From Topomyia yanbarensis (lineage: Eukaryota; Arthropoda; Insecta; Diptera; Culicidae): a stretch of 64,000 nt of DNA. The DNA lies in NCBI RefSeq assembly GCF_030247195.1, contig NC_080671.1, positions 434,000,539 through 434,064,538 of the forward strand, in the 5' to 3' direction. The notes beneath the pieces are model-generated. The model was not told the DNA's origin, searched no databases, and saw only the letters and a list, made by a program, of their open reading frames with translations. Position numbers and translations under genes: made by a program. Shown here piece by piece: positions 12,060-21,910 of this stretch. The stretch's first letter is position 1. Each line of letters opens with the position of its first letter.

Positions 12060-12400
12060 TTCCGTAATAAAATTATGTTTATGTCTGCCAGTTAGTGTGA
12101 AATTTAGAAACATGTTTAAAGCAGTTATAAGAAAAACATCTTTACCAATTACTTCTCCGCGATGCAACCACAACAAATGTTTCCATTCTCTTTAGACTTT
12201 CGTTGACAAAAAATAAAAGTTTTTTTTGTAGTTTTAACTTTTGATTAAATTATAAACTTTTTATTCAGCGTTTGTTTTATTTTGCGAAGACGAGAGTATT
12301 CCCTGCAATTTTTTCTCGGAGTGCTTTGCTGCACAAAATACAGATCTCAAGCCAATTTTTTTGTAAACCCTGTAAAAACTCTTAGGCCCTTTTAAAGTAT
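12060..12400. repeat. dispersed A/T-rich repeat, copy 1
   Basis: Shares an ordered series of words with 58395-58690: GAAATTT(A/T)(A/G)AAACATGT, then AAAGCAGTTAT or AAAGTTATTG, then ATTCCCTG(C/T)AA followed by TTCTC. The two copies are diverged and both A/T-rich. No coding potential or terminal repeats are evident. Confidence 0.4.
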
Positions 12401-13735
12401 TGCGCTTGAGTCAAAATGCTTTGCTTTGCCGTGCAAAGTGCTCAGAGCCTGTGCTGGTAAAAAGTTTAACGTTTCATCGGTCTTTTGCGATTTTAAAGAT
12501 TTTTGGGTGAATTTTGGAGGAATTACTGTATTGTAGAATCTGTTGGGAAGTGCCAATTTGAACAATAATCGCTGTAATACTTTAATTCTTGCCAAAGTGA
12601 TCGTTTAGTGACGAAATGTGTGAATATGAAAAACAAAAGAGGAACTCTGGTCAAAGAACGTGACTTCGAGTGACTTCATATTAGTCCAAGTTTTTGGAAT
12701 ATTTACATACAGGTTTCATAGCTTAGCCTTGCGAAAGTCACCTCTATCAGATGTTATCATATCAGACATGCAATAATGATAATTTTCGATAGATTGCGCC
12801 AGGCAAATAAAACCATGTTGCAGAACAATCTACAAGTCGCTGATCGTGACGCGTTAGAATCAAATTCAATATCCTCGTGTTTATGGATAATGGCAAAATC
12901 AAGATTCGACTGCACGATATGGCACCTCGAATTTGTGATACGGTCTTTAAAAATGTCGCTGTACAGAAAAGTGGAATCATTACAAAGGACACATGAAAAA
13001 ACTAATTATTCCTAGATATTTCAATAGTGGTTACGCGGTAAGTTTGCGTTCTTCCTACCTGGACCAACAATACAAAACACGACAGTATAAATCTACAAAC
13101 TACGCTTGGCAGTTATCAAAGCTTCGCGAGTGGAAGACCCCTTAAATAACAAATGTACATGGAGGAAACTGAACAGGACACTAACACAGGAATTCTGACA
13201 TATAATTTCTGTGCTCCATCAATTTCATTGAATTCAGAAAATATTTCGATTATAAAGGTTATGAAATTAGGGTCATTTGCTTCTTTTTGTCGTGGTAGAA
13301 AAATCTCTTTTGAAAAAACTCTAACCCTGTGTGCGGGGTTTGGATTTAAACCAATCGATTTACCAAATACGCTGTGCCAACCCCTAAAACCATTGTTAAA
13401 AATCCCATTGCCTGTAGTAAAATATAGTAAACAAGAGAAATACTAAACAGTCTAAATTTAGTGTTCTAAATTTTGAGATAAAATGTGTACGGATTTTTTC
13501 TAGCCCACAGTTGGTCAGCTTATTCATGATCTATTTTGCGTGAAGATATCCCTAAGCATATTCAATTTCATGCAACATGGTAATGGAATTTTCACATGAA
13601 CTAATTTCACAAAATTTGGAGTATTAGTCGTGGAATCATTCTTGTTCCGTGCACTTTTTCTTGAAATATCCAGCTGCTAGGGACCAAGAATAGGTACGAG
13701 CTGCAGATGGGAAAATATACCTTTGCTTATAAAAT
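12401..13735. other. no recognised gene or element
   Basis: A/T-rich DNA with short open frames only. None resembles a known family and no repeats with clear borders are visible. Confidence 0.35.
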
Positions 13736-13737
13736 AT

Positions 13738-14075
13738 TTAAAATAATCCATAAAGAATTGTAAAATGATCCATAAAAAAGTTGTCCATGTTCCATAAAAC
13801 AAAACTGAAAATCAATAAAACAGTGTGAATGATCCATAAAAAATAGCGATTTGATCCATAGATTATGTAAAATTTAACCATAAAATGGTCGCAAAAGAGC
13901 ACTAAAATAGTAATAAAAGAGCAATTAAAATCAACCAATGCCCCATAAAAATATTGGAAATGTTCCGTAAAATGATAAAATTTGCGCCATAAATTAACTG
14001 ACATTGATCCATAGAATATTAACAATGTACATTAAAACACGTCGATATGTTCCATAATATCGACAAAAATGTTCC
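13738..14075. repeat. degenerate minisatellite of CCATAAAA units
   Basis: The word CCATAAA or CCATAGA, often as GATCCATAAAA or GTTCCATAAAA, recurs about a dozen times at irregular 20-30-base spacing. On the minus strand this gives a TTTTATGG-rich frame that is open for about 95 codons by chance. The unit is too degenerate to set a fixed period by eye. Confidence 0.55.
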
Positions 14076-14104
14076 TTGTCACGTTACTCCTAGTAAAAAA
14101 CCTA

Positions 14105-14440
14105 TAGTAACCATATAATATCAGAACGCGATAAGGCGAAGAGAAATTACGAATACCACGATGAAACTGCTGATATCATGTCACATTACTTCACGTGTCA
14201 AATTCAAAAGTAAACTCACGAATAAAATATCACGATAAGATGAACAGAAATTACAAAAATCGTGACTAAGGTCCTGAAATCATGAACATAGATCCCGCTA
14301 CTCTGTCATAAAAATTGTATAGTAAACTCATGAATAAAATAGCACAGTAACGTGATAATAAATCACAAAAATCGGGGATTAGCACCTGAATCTTCAAAAT
14401 CGCTGTATATTCCCAAATTATGAACAAGACAATGAAAACT
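14105..14440. repeat. about 115-bp tandem repeat, three degenerate units
   Basis: AGTAAACTCACGAATAAAAT near 14211 and AGTAAACTCATGAATAAAAT near 14321 start two units that stay alignable through AATCACAAAAATCG-type sequence and CCTGAA. A weaker unit begins near 14105 (AGTAACCATATAATAT). It directly follows the CCATAAAA array, and the edges near 13490 and 14620 share GGATTTTTTCT, which may be the ends of one larger element. Confidence 0.5.
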
Positions 14441-14599
14441 AAACATGCCCAGCGAACAACAGTAACCCAACAAACAATACGAATGTAACACCATGTATAC
14501 AGTCGAGGCGAACTAGTTTCACGGATATGAGGTTTATTATTCATAATTTCAGGATCTTGGTTACGGTTTTCGTAAATCGTTCAGTTCACGAAATAGTGA

Positions 14600-16000
14600 T
14601 TTTTGCATGAATTCATGAACGGATTTTTTCTGTGTAATAATTTACATCTCTCTACAACCACCGTCGTAGGGTTTCTTTTCTTTCTTGGCGCAACTCGTTC
14701 CTATTTATTTGCTAGCTGCTGCTGAGAATTCTCGGCGGCGGTATTTCTACCGATACCGATGACCATTTTCGCGAGCCATTTAGCTGCTAGCCACTCCTAC
14801 GGAAAGATCATCGGCTGTAATATTTCTACAGATACCGATATCTCGATTTACTCTGACATCATGCTTTTTCCTTAGATCCCGTTGCTAGCCTGCTGACCGA
14901 TCGTTGCTGTGTAGCCGATCTACTCACAACTAGTGCTAATATCGAAACATGCCGAAACGAGATCCGGCCCAGAGATGCTGACCAACCATAACTTACATCC
15001 CTTTCCAGCCACATTCGCGAGGATTCTTTCTTGTTTTTTTTTTCCAACAACTTGTTTCTAGAGTGACCGAACTCGAAGGAAAGGGCTCGCTGTATAATTT
15101 CATCCTTGAACAGAAAGTTAATAAAATTTAAAAAGTAATTCAAAACCCTCATGGGAGGGGTTTGAACCACTGAAACCCGTCCCTTGCGCACGTTCCTGGT
15201 AGGGTACAAGTCACTGCTCAAAACCATTTGGCATGAAAATATCGAGCGTTAGATATAGCGGCATATTTATTCCGTTTGCGTGGATAGTGCCCATTGAACA
15301 ACGATTTGTTCGAGTTGCTCATAGCCAGGGATTATCCCAATATTGAGATAATACTGTTTTTAATACCAACTAGTACACCTCGTTGAAGCTGACTGGGATT
15401 CTGGTTCTGATCGCAGCGGTATATTGTATGTCTCTGTGAGAGCAGTGATATTGTATTTGCTCGAAGATGCTATCAAGTTTTGCGTGGAAATTTTGACACA
15501 GTGAATAATTATAAAGCACTTGCTTGCGAGTGTTATTTGGAATACCTCATTTGCAGCTCAAAGTACAGAGATGAGACTGAGACGACTTGAGGTATCAACT
15601 GCTGATTTTTCTGTGCTTGGTGAAAGGAGACCTTCCGTAAATCTATGTAATTTGGATGTTGGATTATTGTAGAATTGGTGGCAAGCCGCGCAACGAAGAG
15701 TTGGTTTGCGGATGAAATACACTAGTCGGAGGGGAAACAGCTGCGATTCATTTCATGTTGCTTGAATAAGTATCTTGGACTTTGCGAAAGAAAGTTCCCT
15801 CGGGCTACATTTCACAGTAAAGATCAGTGCTTTTCAGTTCCACGGTTACTACTACTTTGAAGGATACAAAAATTGAGTGAGGAAACATCGACGTTTTTCG
15901 GGGTGAGATTCACTATCTTAGCTTAGCCAGAGTATCTGTTCCCATACACACATGAACCAAAGCTTCAACTTGTAAGTATTGGTTTGCTTACTACTTGGGT
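14600..16000. other. no recognised gene or element
   Basis: Mixed-composition sequence. TTTCTACCGATACCGAT at about 14745 and TTTCTACAGATACCGAT at about 14823 are a small local duplication. No frame shows recognisable homology. Confidence 0.35.
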
Positions 16001-16003
16001 TCT

Positions 16004-16705
16004 TGTTTACCCGGCGGACCCTTCTTTTCAGGGCGGCCTAGGTGCTTCTACCGGAATTTTGGATTTTCGTATCAAAACAAAAAGGTAACAAACGAATATA
16101 AATTTAACTTTACCGTTTATTCCACCGATCCCCTTCGCTGCACACTACACTTCTTCGTGGGTAACTGCTGACGAACAACGGCCTGGTCTGGTATCACAGC
16201 TGGCTGCTCCAGCAGCGGTCCTTGTCTATTAGCTAGGGAGGCTAGGGGCTCCCCGCAAAGAATCCCGGAAGACACCGCAGTGTTCTTCCCAGGGGGAGCC
16301 GCTGTCCACCCTGCTTCGCCCTCCTTGGCTATTAGCTGGGAAGGAGAGCAAGGCTCGTTCGGCTTATCCTTCCCAGCGAGGGTGGTTTGGTGCGTCTGGA
16401 TCCTTTACGGTTAGTCGGGGAAGCGAAAGCTCCTTGGTAATTAGCTTCACCCGACGGCGATCCAGCACCATAAAACAAACGAGTACCCGAACCACGGGCC
16501 GGCACTTTCTGTCGGGTATTTTAACCGTCGCACACGCGCACTATACCGTACTGGTTATGGTGGTGGGAAACTGTCCCGAAAAAAAACAAAACTGATCGGG
16601 TGTCTGTTCGATGCCGCGGTCCGTCACTATCTAACTTATCTCGATGGCCGCCTTTTTCACTCCACTAAACAACCACCAAAAAAACACACCGCCACCTAAC
16701 TGTCA
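16004..16705 (-). other. GC-rich LTR-like or leader-like stretch
   Basis: About 700 bases clearly GC-richer than the surroundings. On the minus strand it would start TGACAGTTAGG and end GGGTAAACA, and AATAAA lies near the end (about 16117 on the plus strand). It carries three related internal units beginning CTATTAGCTAGGGAGG, CTATTAGCTGGGAAGG and GGTTAGTCGGGGAAGC. This would suit a solo LTR, but I could not find a matching target duplication and no partner LTR is visible. It could also be a non-coding leader of a retroelement. Confidence 0.25.
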
Positions 16706-16849
16706 TTGATATGGTACAGCATAGTTAGCAATCACTTTTACAGCGAGAGGAGAGCGATGACCTACCTAAACCCTATGTTTCTTATTTACAAACATAAAAC
16801 AATAATTACTACACCTATCTGCACGCACAAAACCGTTCACAAACGCGAA

Positions 16850-16945
16850 ACTATACAAAAATTTACAAACTAAATGTGAACGGTATCGAAACAGCGGTGA
16901 GCATAAATTTTCGTAAACAATACACTCTACGGAGAGAGTACGCAC
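16850..16945. repeat. dispersed repeat shared with 51075-51170
   Basis: The two places share ACTAAATGTGAACGG, then GAAA(C/G)AG.G.GAG, then ACACTCTACGG at nearly the same spacing. The second copy lies inside the hAT-type insertion in the BEL element. Family unknown. Confidence 0.45.
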
Positions 16946-17033
16946 GAATAGGGTTACACCCAGTGCTAAATTGTTACCCTGACGGGTTACAAACTTGTGC
17001 GGCAGTAGTTTTTTGATCGAAGGTTGACATATA

Positions 17034-17238
17034 CACTCAGGTTTTTTTACGCGGGAGATACATGCCGCGTAAATGAAAACCGCGTAAATTTCAAAATTCG
17101 CGTAAATGGGAACCTCGTTAATGGATACCGCGCAAATTAAAAAAATCCGCGTAAATGAAAACCGCGTAAATTTCAAAATGCGCGTAAAAAACCGTATAAA
17201 AAAATACCGCGCAAAAAACCGCGTACAAAACCTGAGTG
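17034..17238. mobile_element. 205-bp TA MITE made of GCGTAAA units
   Basis: TA target duplications lie at 17032-17033 and 17239-17240. The inverted ends are CACTCAGGTTTTTTTACGCG on the left and the reverse complement, ending CCTGAGTG, on the right. The interior is almost entirely a run of about nine units of 13-16 bases, each holding CGCGTAAA or CGCGCAAA followed by TTTC, TG or AAA. The TA duplication and CACT start match Tc1/mariner-type MITEs. No coding capacity. Confidence 0.75.
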
Positions 17239-17721
17239 TACAGCCAAAACAGATTACCGTCTTTAGGGACCGCAATAGACTGCACGAAGCCAATTATGAA
17301 CTTGGTAACGGGGTTGCATGGTGCTCCAAGCGGATTTCCGTTTTCGCTACGGCACACAGTGGGGCAGAATGCTACTTTTGACGCTTAAAACCTCTAGTGC
17401 TCTAGGTATGTATACTAGAGGATAAGTGTCTTCAGCAAAGTATCTTGGATGGAAATGAGCATTATATTGACAACTTTAGTTTTGATTTAGATAAGTAGAA
17501 ACTGATCTAAATCAGTTATATCTTTTGACAGAGGCGTTCTATACAAAAACTTTCTTCGGCAAAGTCGTTTGTTTTGATATTTTTGGTATATATACCAAAG
17601 ACACTTACTCTTTATAACCTATGTAGATGGTACTGCGAGACATTTAAAAAAATTAATTTTAACGTTTTTTGGATGAAAAAATCTTTGAAAGAAATTTTTT
17701 TATTTCTAAATTTTCGAAAAT

Positions 17722-17734
17722 ATACAATAATAAA
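17722..17734. repeat. 13-bp target-site duplication of the Penelope insertion, left copy
   Basis: ATACAATAATAAA here is repeated exactly at 21343-21355. The pair brackets the whole inverted Penelope unit. Confidence 0.75.
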
Positions 17735-17779
17735 CGGCTTTCTCAGTCTTAATACTTTAGGCAAACGATTTGATTTTAG

Positions 17780-17822
17780 ATTGCCCGACGTTTCGGCCGT
17801 TTTTGGTGGCCTTTTTCAAGGG
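17780..17822 (-). ncRNA. hammerhead-ribozyme-like motif, minus Penelope copy
   Basis: Minus-strand counterpart of the motif at 21210-21250, with the same sequence: GGCC stem, GGCC partner, then GAAACGTC. The core has the same two changes from CUGANGA. Confidence 0.35.
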
Positions 17823-18110
17823 AAAACTGTATTTTAGATATAGAGAGGTGAAAGTTACAATGGGATACAAAAACATGGACTTTTAACATTAATATACACA
17901 TAAACGTTTAACTCACTCTAGTCTTGTCGTTTTTGTCGGAGTCGTTTATTACCAACGGTGGGAGGTTCGGTGGTTTTGCGTGATTCCATGTACTGGATAT
18001 TGTGGGGATTTTTCACGATAAACATTCGTTAGCACTTTTGGTCACGGAGCTCGATGTTATCATCAACCGGTTTTGCAACGTCTGGTTTAAAGATGGTAAC
18101 CCGATGGTAT

Positions 18111-19284
18111 CTATCCATCGTGACCCAAAAGTGTGCCATCACTTGTATCTGATATGGTTGTATTATTGCGGTGAGTGTAGGTTGTTTTGAGTGAGTGCAA
18201 AATTCCTGCGTAGGTTGCGTTGAGTCCATCTACATCGGTGCGATGATTTACGGTGTTAGCTGTGTTCGTGATATGGCACATTTCCAATATTGGGAGCGCC
18301 ATCGACCGATAGGTTCTGTCAATGATTTCTACTTTGCTGAGATCGAACGTATGATTGTGTTGTACCATGTGCTCGATGAGAGCAGTTTTCTCTCTGAGAC
18401 TGATCATCTGTTCATCGTTGTTGTTTACTCCATCTGCTTTTAATTTTTGGTATTGGTTTATGTTGGTTTTGTGACCATATAGTCTGGTTTTGAGCTGGTT
18501 GCGTGTCATGCCCAAATATTTCATTCTACAGTCCTCACATGTTAGGCTGTAAATGATGTTGGATTGTAGTAGCGGGTCCACTGGATCTTTGATGTTGTTT
18601 AGTAGGTTGGCTGTTGTATTAATTGGCTTGGGTGTTATTTTTATGTTGGGGTAGTCTGTTTTAAGTATTTTTGTTATGGATGTGCTGAGTATCGGCACAT
18701 GAGGCAGAGACCTATATACCTGTTCGAGCAGTGTAGTTGCTGTGCTGCGATTGTTGGATGACGTATTTCCACTGTAGGTATTTATCGGGGATGGGTCTAA
18801 TGTGGAAACAACAGTGTGCGAGGTTTTGGAACGTTGAATTAGCCTGTTTATAAGTGTTGCGGGGTAATTGTTTTTGCGAAGATGTTGGAAAATTGTTTGC
18901 TGTACATTTTTAGTTTTATCCGTAGTGAGACGAGACACCCTTTTAATAAAGTTTTCGGCTACGTTCATTTTCATTGAAAGTGGGTGGAATGAATGGTAGT
19001 TTAGAAGCCTGCCTGATGCTATTGGTTTTGCGTACCATTGAGTAGAGAGTGTTTGGTCCGAATTGCGAATTACCATTGTATCCAGGAACGGTAGTTTGTT
19101 ATCTGTTTCTTCTTCTTTTGTAAACTGTAGGTGTGGGTTGTATGCGTTGAAAATGTCGAGGGTTAGTCCTATTTTGTCTTTAGGAAGGGCCATGAATAGG
19201 TCGTCCACGTATTTACGGATAACGGGGATCGGGAATGGTAGCAATTTGACAGATGTTTGTAATAAATTCTCCATGACGATATCA
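18111..19284 (-). pseudogene. Penelope RT/GIY-YIG ORF, 5'-truncated minus copy
   Basis: This is the C-terminal two thirds of a Penelope-like polyprotein. Homology to the plus copy begins at the residues DIVMENLLQ and runs to the stop. It keeps the RT catalytic motif YVDD, the following RT thumb region and the C-terminal GIY-YIG endonuclease module (YSLTCEDC, then YLGMTRNQLKTR about ten residues later). RT motifs A and B are missing because the copy is cut at the inversion junction. The upstream open codons to 19358 (starting MVGWAYAPL) are read from antisense sequence of the other copy and are not part of the protein. No internal stops, so the copy is young, but it cannot make a full RT. Confidence 0.85.
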
Positions 19285-19285
19285 A

Positions 19286-20920
19286 CGTCTAAAAACAACC
19301 ACATCTGTATGCCCACGTATATATGGACAACCAAAGGCGCATAAGCCCAACCTACCACTACGCCCGGTGGTCCCCAACATCACAGCACCGACGTACCAAC
19401 TATCTAAATATATAGCAAACATACTACAAAAATCATTACAGAGTGAGTACAACATTCAGGATAGCTTCCAGTTCACCGACTACATACATCAAATCACCCT
19501 CCCGCCCAACTACGTCTTAGTATCCTTCGACGTGGTATCTTTGTTTACAAACATACCTATCGAACTTGTCACCCATGACATAATCATGGATTGGCAAACC
19601 ATCCAAAAGTATACCGATATAAACCTAGATATGTTTTTAGAACTAGTGGAATTTTGTATCAAAAGCAGTTATTTTCGGTTCCGAGACAAACACTACATGC
19701 AAACATTTGGTACCGCTATGGGTAGCCCCCTATCTCCCATCTTAGCTGATATCGTCATGGAGAATTTATTACAAACATCTGTCAAATTGCTACCATTCCC
19801 GATCCCCGTTATCCGTAAATACGTGGACGACCTATTCATGGCCCTTCCTAAAGACAAAATAGGACTAACCCTCGACATTTTCAACGTATACAACCCACAC
19901 CTACAGTTTACAAAAGAAGAAGAAACAGATAACAAACTACCGTTCCTGGATACAATGGTAATTCGCAATTCGGACCAAACACTCTCTACTCAATGGTACG
20001 CAAAACCAATAGCATCAGGCAGGCTTCTAAACTACCATTCATTCCACCCACTTTCAATGAAAATGAACGTAGCCGAAAACTTTATTAAAAGGGTGTCTCG
20101 TCTCACTACGGATAAAACTAAAAATGTACAGCAAACAATTTTCCAACATCTTCGCAAAAACAATTACCCCGCAACACTTATAAACAGGCTAATTCAACGT
20201 TCCAAAACCTCGCACACTGTTGTTTCCACATTAGACCCATCCCCGATAAATACCTACAGTGGAAATACGTCATCCAACAATCGCAGCACAGCAACTACAC
20301 TGCTCGAACAGGTATATAGGTCTCTGCCTCATGTGCCGATACTCAGCACATCCATAACAAAAATACTTAAAACAGACTACCCCAACATAAAAATAACACC
20401 CAAGCCAATTAATACAACAGCCAACCTACTAAACAACATCAAAGATCCAGTGGACCCGCTACTACAATCCAACATCATTTACAGCCTAACATGTGAGGAC
20501 TGTAGAATGAAATATTTGGGCATGACACGCAACCAGCTCAAAACCAGACTATATGGTCACAAAACCAACATAAACCAATACCAAAAATTAAAAGCAGATG
20601 GAGTAAACAACAACGATGAACAGATGATCAGTCTCAGAGAGAAAACTGCTCTCATCGAGCACATGGTACAACACAATCATACGTTCGATCTCAGCAAAGT
20701 AGAAATCATTGACAGAACCTATCGGTCGATGGCGCTCCCAATATTGGAAATGTGCCATATCACGAACACAGCTAACACCGTAAATCATCGCACCGATGTA
20801 GATGGACTCAACGCAACCTACGCAGGAATTTTGCACTCACTCAAAACAACCTACACTCACCGCAATAATACAACCATATCAGATACAAGTGATGGCACAC
20901 TTTTGGGTCACGATGGATAG
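19286..20920 (+). CDS. Penelope-like reverse transcriptase with GIY-YIG endonuclease, N-truncated
   Basis: The frame is open from about 19277 and carries Penelope residues upstream of the first possible start: YGQPK, then HKPNLPLRPVVPN. The GTG at 19367 is therefore not a natural start; the true N-terminus was lost at the inversion junction near 19285. Counting from 19367, RT motif A (FDVVSLFTNIP) is near residues 54-64, motif B (GSPLSPILADI) near 117-127, and motif C YVDD has its aspartates at about 154-155. The C-terminus holds a GIY-YIG-type module with YSLTCEDC, YLGMT and LKTR. In Penelope elements RT copies the RNA and GIY-YIG nicks the target. The frame is uninterrupted to its stop, but the usual N-terminal region of more than 100 residues is absent. 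Confidence 0.88.
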   Translation, partial: RLKTTTSVCPRIYGQPKAHKPNLPLRPVVPNITAPTYQLSKYIANILQKSLQSEYNIQDSFQFTDYIHQITLPPNYVLVSFDVVSLFTNIPIELVTHDIIMDWQTIQKYTDINLDMFLELVEFCIKSSYFRFRDKHYMQTFGTAMGSPLSPILADIVMENLLQTSVKLLPFPIPVIRKYVDDLFMALPKDKIGLTLDIFNVYNPHLQFTKEEETDNKLPFLDTMVIRNSDQTLSTQWYAKPIASGRLLNYHSFHPLSMKMNVAENFIKRVSRLTTDKTKNVQQTIFQHLRKNNYPATLINRLIQRSKTSHTVVSTLDPSPINTYSGNTSSNNRSTATTLLEQVYRSLPHVPILSTSITKILKTDYPNIKITPKPINTTANLLNNIKDPVDPLLQSNIIYSLTCEDCRMKYLGMTRNQLKTRLYGHKTNINQYQKLKADGVNNNDEQMISLREKTALIEHMVQHNHTFDLSKVEIIDRTYRSMALPILEMCHITNTANTVNHRTDVDGLNATYAGILHSLKTTYTHRNNTTISDTSDGTLLGHDG

Positions 20921-21209
20921 ATACCATCGGGTTACCATCTTTAAACCAGACGTTGCAAAACCGGTTGATGATAACATCGAGCTCCGTGACCAAAAGTGCT
21001 AACGAATGTTTATCGTGAAAAATCCCCACAATATCCAGTACATGGAACCACGCAAAACCACCGAACCTCCCACCGTTGGTAATAAACGACTCCGACAAAA
21101 ACGACAAGACTAGAGTGAGTTAAACGTTTATGTGTATATTAATGTTAAAAGTCCATGTTTTTGTATCCCATTGTAACTTTCACCTCTCTATATCTAAAAT
21201 ACAGTTTTC

Positions 21210-21250
21210 CCTTGAAAAAGGCCACCAAAAACGGCCGAAACGTCGGGCAA
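21210..21250 (+). ncRNA. hammerhead-ribozyme-like motif, plus Penelope copy
   Basis: In the 3' non-coding part of Penelope the sequence reads TTGAAAAAGGCC, a short loop, GGCC, then GAAACGTC. The layout (core, GGCC/GGCC stem II, GAAA, short stem III) matches type I hammerhead ribozymes known from Penelope-like elements. The core differs from CUGANGA: C3 is U and G8 is A, both important for catalysis. I expect this to be a decayed or very weak ribozyme. The identification rests on pattern only. Confidence 0.4.
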
Positions 21251-21342
21251 TCTAAAATCAAATCGTTTGCCTAAAGTATTAAGACTGAGAAAGCCGTTAA
21301 ATACCTGTGAATATTCCGTAACCAGTCGACAAACACCCAATC

Positions 21343-21355
21343 ATACAATAATAAA
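21343..21355. repeat. 13-bp target-site duplication of the Penelope insertion, right copy
   Basis: ATACAATAATAAA, identical to 17722-17734. Confidence 0.75.
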
Positions 21356-21910
21356 AAAATCCAAAGAGTGATAAATGTTTTCATGACATTTAAAGGGTGT
21401 TTTCATCATAAATATTATAAAAATATGTTCCCCAGAATTTATAATAACTCATGAAGCTGCAGATGGCACCAGCTGAAATTTTGTTTGTGACTAGTAGAGA
21501 CCTTTAACATAACTACGAAGAGAAAAAAGTGGGGCATTTTATTTGCAGGCCTTGAAAAAAAAATAAAATATTTTAATCCAGAGACTCTGATAAAAAAATC
21601 TTTTTCTCGAGATTTTTTTTTAAATTTCATGTAGCGCTATCTATTTAGATTATAGAGTAAAGTGTCTTTGGCACACATGGTGAAAATATTAAAACAAACA
21701 AGTTTGCCGAAGAAAGATTTTTGATAGAACGCCTCTGTCAAAAGATAGAGCTGATCTAGATCAATTTATACTTATCTAGATCAAACCAAAGTTGTCAAAA
21801 TAATGTTGATTTCCATCCAAGATACTTTGCTGAAGGCACTAATCCTTCAGGACATGTACACAGGGCGTTAGAAGTTTTGAGCGTCGAAAGTAGCATTCTG
21901 TCCCACTGTG

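Larger units (their letters stand above)
17735..21342. mobile_element. head-to-head inverted Penelope-like retroelement dimer
   Basis: A minus-strand copy (17735 to about 19284) and a plus-strand copy (about 19285-21342) of the same Penelope-like element meet head to head. They share about 1.5 kb as an inverted repeat, and the encoded proteins differ visibly at only one residue (Ala versus Val before YNPHLQF). The plus copy extends further upstream into the RT domain and about 45 bases further at the 3' end. One 13-bp duplication flanks the pair, so the dimer probably entered the genome as one unit. Both copies are 5'-truncated compared with a full Penelope ORF. Confidence 0.8.
17355..21910. 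mobile_element. DNA element with long inverted repeats, interrupted by Penelope
   Basis: The left end starts CACAGTGGGGCAGAATGCTA and the right end is its near reverse complement, finishing TCTGTCCCACTGTG at 21910. Inverted homology runs for about 370 bases inwards on each side (for example TTCTTCGGCAAA on the left faces TTTGCCGAAGAA on the right; CCAAAGACACTT faces AAGTGTCTTTGG). Without the Penelope insertion at 17735-21342 the element would be about 0.95 kb and non-coding. A related end, CACAGTGGGACGAAATCG, occurs at about 22795. The target duplication is unclear. Confidence 0.65.

Noticed and set aside
16004..16705. Solo LTR
   Set aside because: Composition, a polyadenylation-like AATAAA and TG...CA-like ends fit, but no target duplication or partner copy is visible, so I list it only as LTR-like.
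18195..21107. Open frames antisense to the Penelope ORFs (for example at 18195-18443 and 20588-20836)
   Set aside because: They are mirror images of the RT/GIY-YIG coding sequence and appear in both copies only because the copies are inverted repeats.
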